DNA from: Pseudomonadota bacterium
GTDB taxonomy: Bacteria; Pseudomonadota; Alphaproteobacteria; Rhizobiales; Xanthobacteraceae
Assembly (NCBI GenBank): GCA_023433965.1
Contig: JAEYTQ010000182.1
Coordinates: 1 to 6,668, forward strand
DNA: 6,668 nt
Direction: 5' to 3'
Shown: one piece after another, positions 6,584 through 6,668 of the stretch
How the letters are laid out: the number at the start of each line of letters is the position of its first letter
Position numbering within the stretch: the first letter of the stretch is position 1
Made by a program: the position numbers and the translations under genes
Notes under the pieces: model-generated
Told to the model about the DNA's origin: nothing
Database searches by the model: none
The model's input: the letters and a program-made list of their open reading frames with translations, nothing else

Positions 6584-6668
6584 GTCGGACGTCTCGGCGC
6601 GCCCGGCGCCGCACCAATATTCGCCGCGGGGCTTCTTTCCCTGGGCCCAGGTGCGAAACGGCCCCGTG
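6584..6668. other. Terminal stretch that no longer resembles Kup
   Basis: The last 85 bases follow Kup residues ...SRRALKP without a gap but match nothing in the end of the first copy in any + frame. The first copy reads [18 protein letters not shown] here. The corrected kup frame stays open to the edge with a Gly/Ala/Pro-rich sequence. I recognise no other gene on either strand in this piece. Contig-end errors, a rearrangement and a truly divergent C-terminus are all possible. Confidence 0.5.

Larger units (their letters stand above)
4785..6668 (+). pseudogene. kup: Kup (TrkD) potassium uptake protein, second tandem copy, frameshifted and cut by the window edge
   Basis: This is a close paralogue of the gene before it. 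From the ATG at 4785 it reads normally for 327 residues: [15 protein letters not shown] (Asp41), [34 protein letters not shown] and [14 protein letters not shown]. Then one base is missing near 5766 and the frame ends at the TGA at 5781-5783. From 5768 the Kup sequence resumes one frame over ([18 protein letters not shown]) and stays open through the remaining membrane helices and the soluble domain. It shows [22 protein letters not shown] and [18 protein letters not shown], to about 6580. After that the expected GMPLWQD-type ending is absent. If the base is restored, about 600 residues are recognisable of an expected ~644. The product as written would be a 332-residue protein lacking the last helices and the C-terminal domain. 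The lack of other decay suggests a sequencing error or a very recent mutation. The ribosome binding site is weak (GAGG at 4766-4769, 15 bases away). Confidence 0.85.

Noticed and set aside
1..6668. CRISPR array, tRNA or rRNA gene, insertion sequence, or defence or toxin-antitoxin system
   Set aside because: I found no spaced direct repeats, no cloverleaf sequence, no transposase and no toxin-like small gene pairs; the window is filled by ordinary housekeeping and motility genes.

Overview
The window is GC-rich, with codons that mostly end in G or C. Its genes look like those of an alphaproteobacterium of the Bradyrhizobium/Rhodopseudomonas group. That placement is inferred from protein style and from short intergenic sequences resembling a dispersed repeat I remember from that group. 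No database was searched.

Layout, left to right. (1) Positions 1-204 are the C-terminal end of an RraA-family (HMG aldolase-like) gene on the + strand that starts before the window. (2) Positions 298-615 on the - strand encode a small hydrophobic protein of unknown function, convergent with the first gene and divergent from motA. (3) Positions 887-1660 and 1683-2513 are a compact motA-motB pair for the flagellar stator, an ion channel anchored to peptidoglycan. (4) Positions 2747-4648 are an intact Kup (TrkD) potassium transporter gene. (5) From 4785 to the right edge runs a second kup paralogue. It is broken by a one-base deletion at about 5766, and its last ~85 bases no longer read as Kup.

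How the genes relate: MotA and MotB form one complex and are almost certainly co-transcribed. The two Kup proteins are tandem paralogues carrying out the same reaction (K+ uptake, probably with H+). The 136-base gap between them holds two perfect 8-bp hairpins, so the second copy may be expressed separately or attenuated. Nothing in the sequence ties the motor pair functionally to the potassium transporters.

I see no undescribed biological system here. The points most worth a second look are the kup frameshift, the abrupt loss of Kup similarity at the right edge, the hairpins between the two kup genes, and two degenerate intergenic repeat copies.
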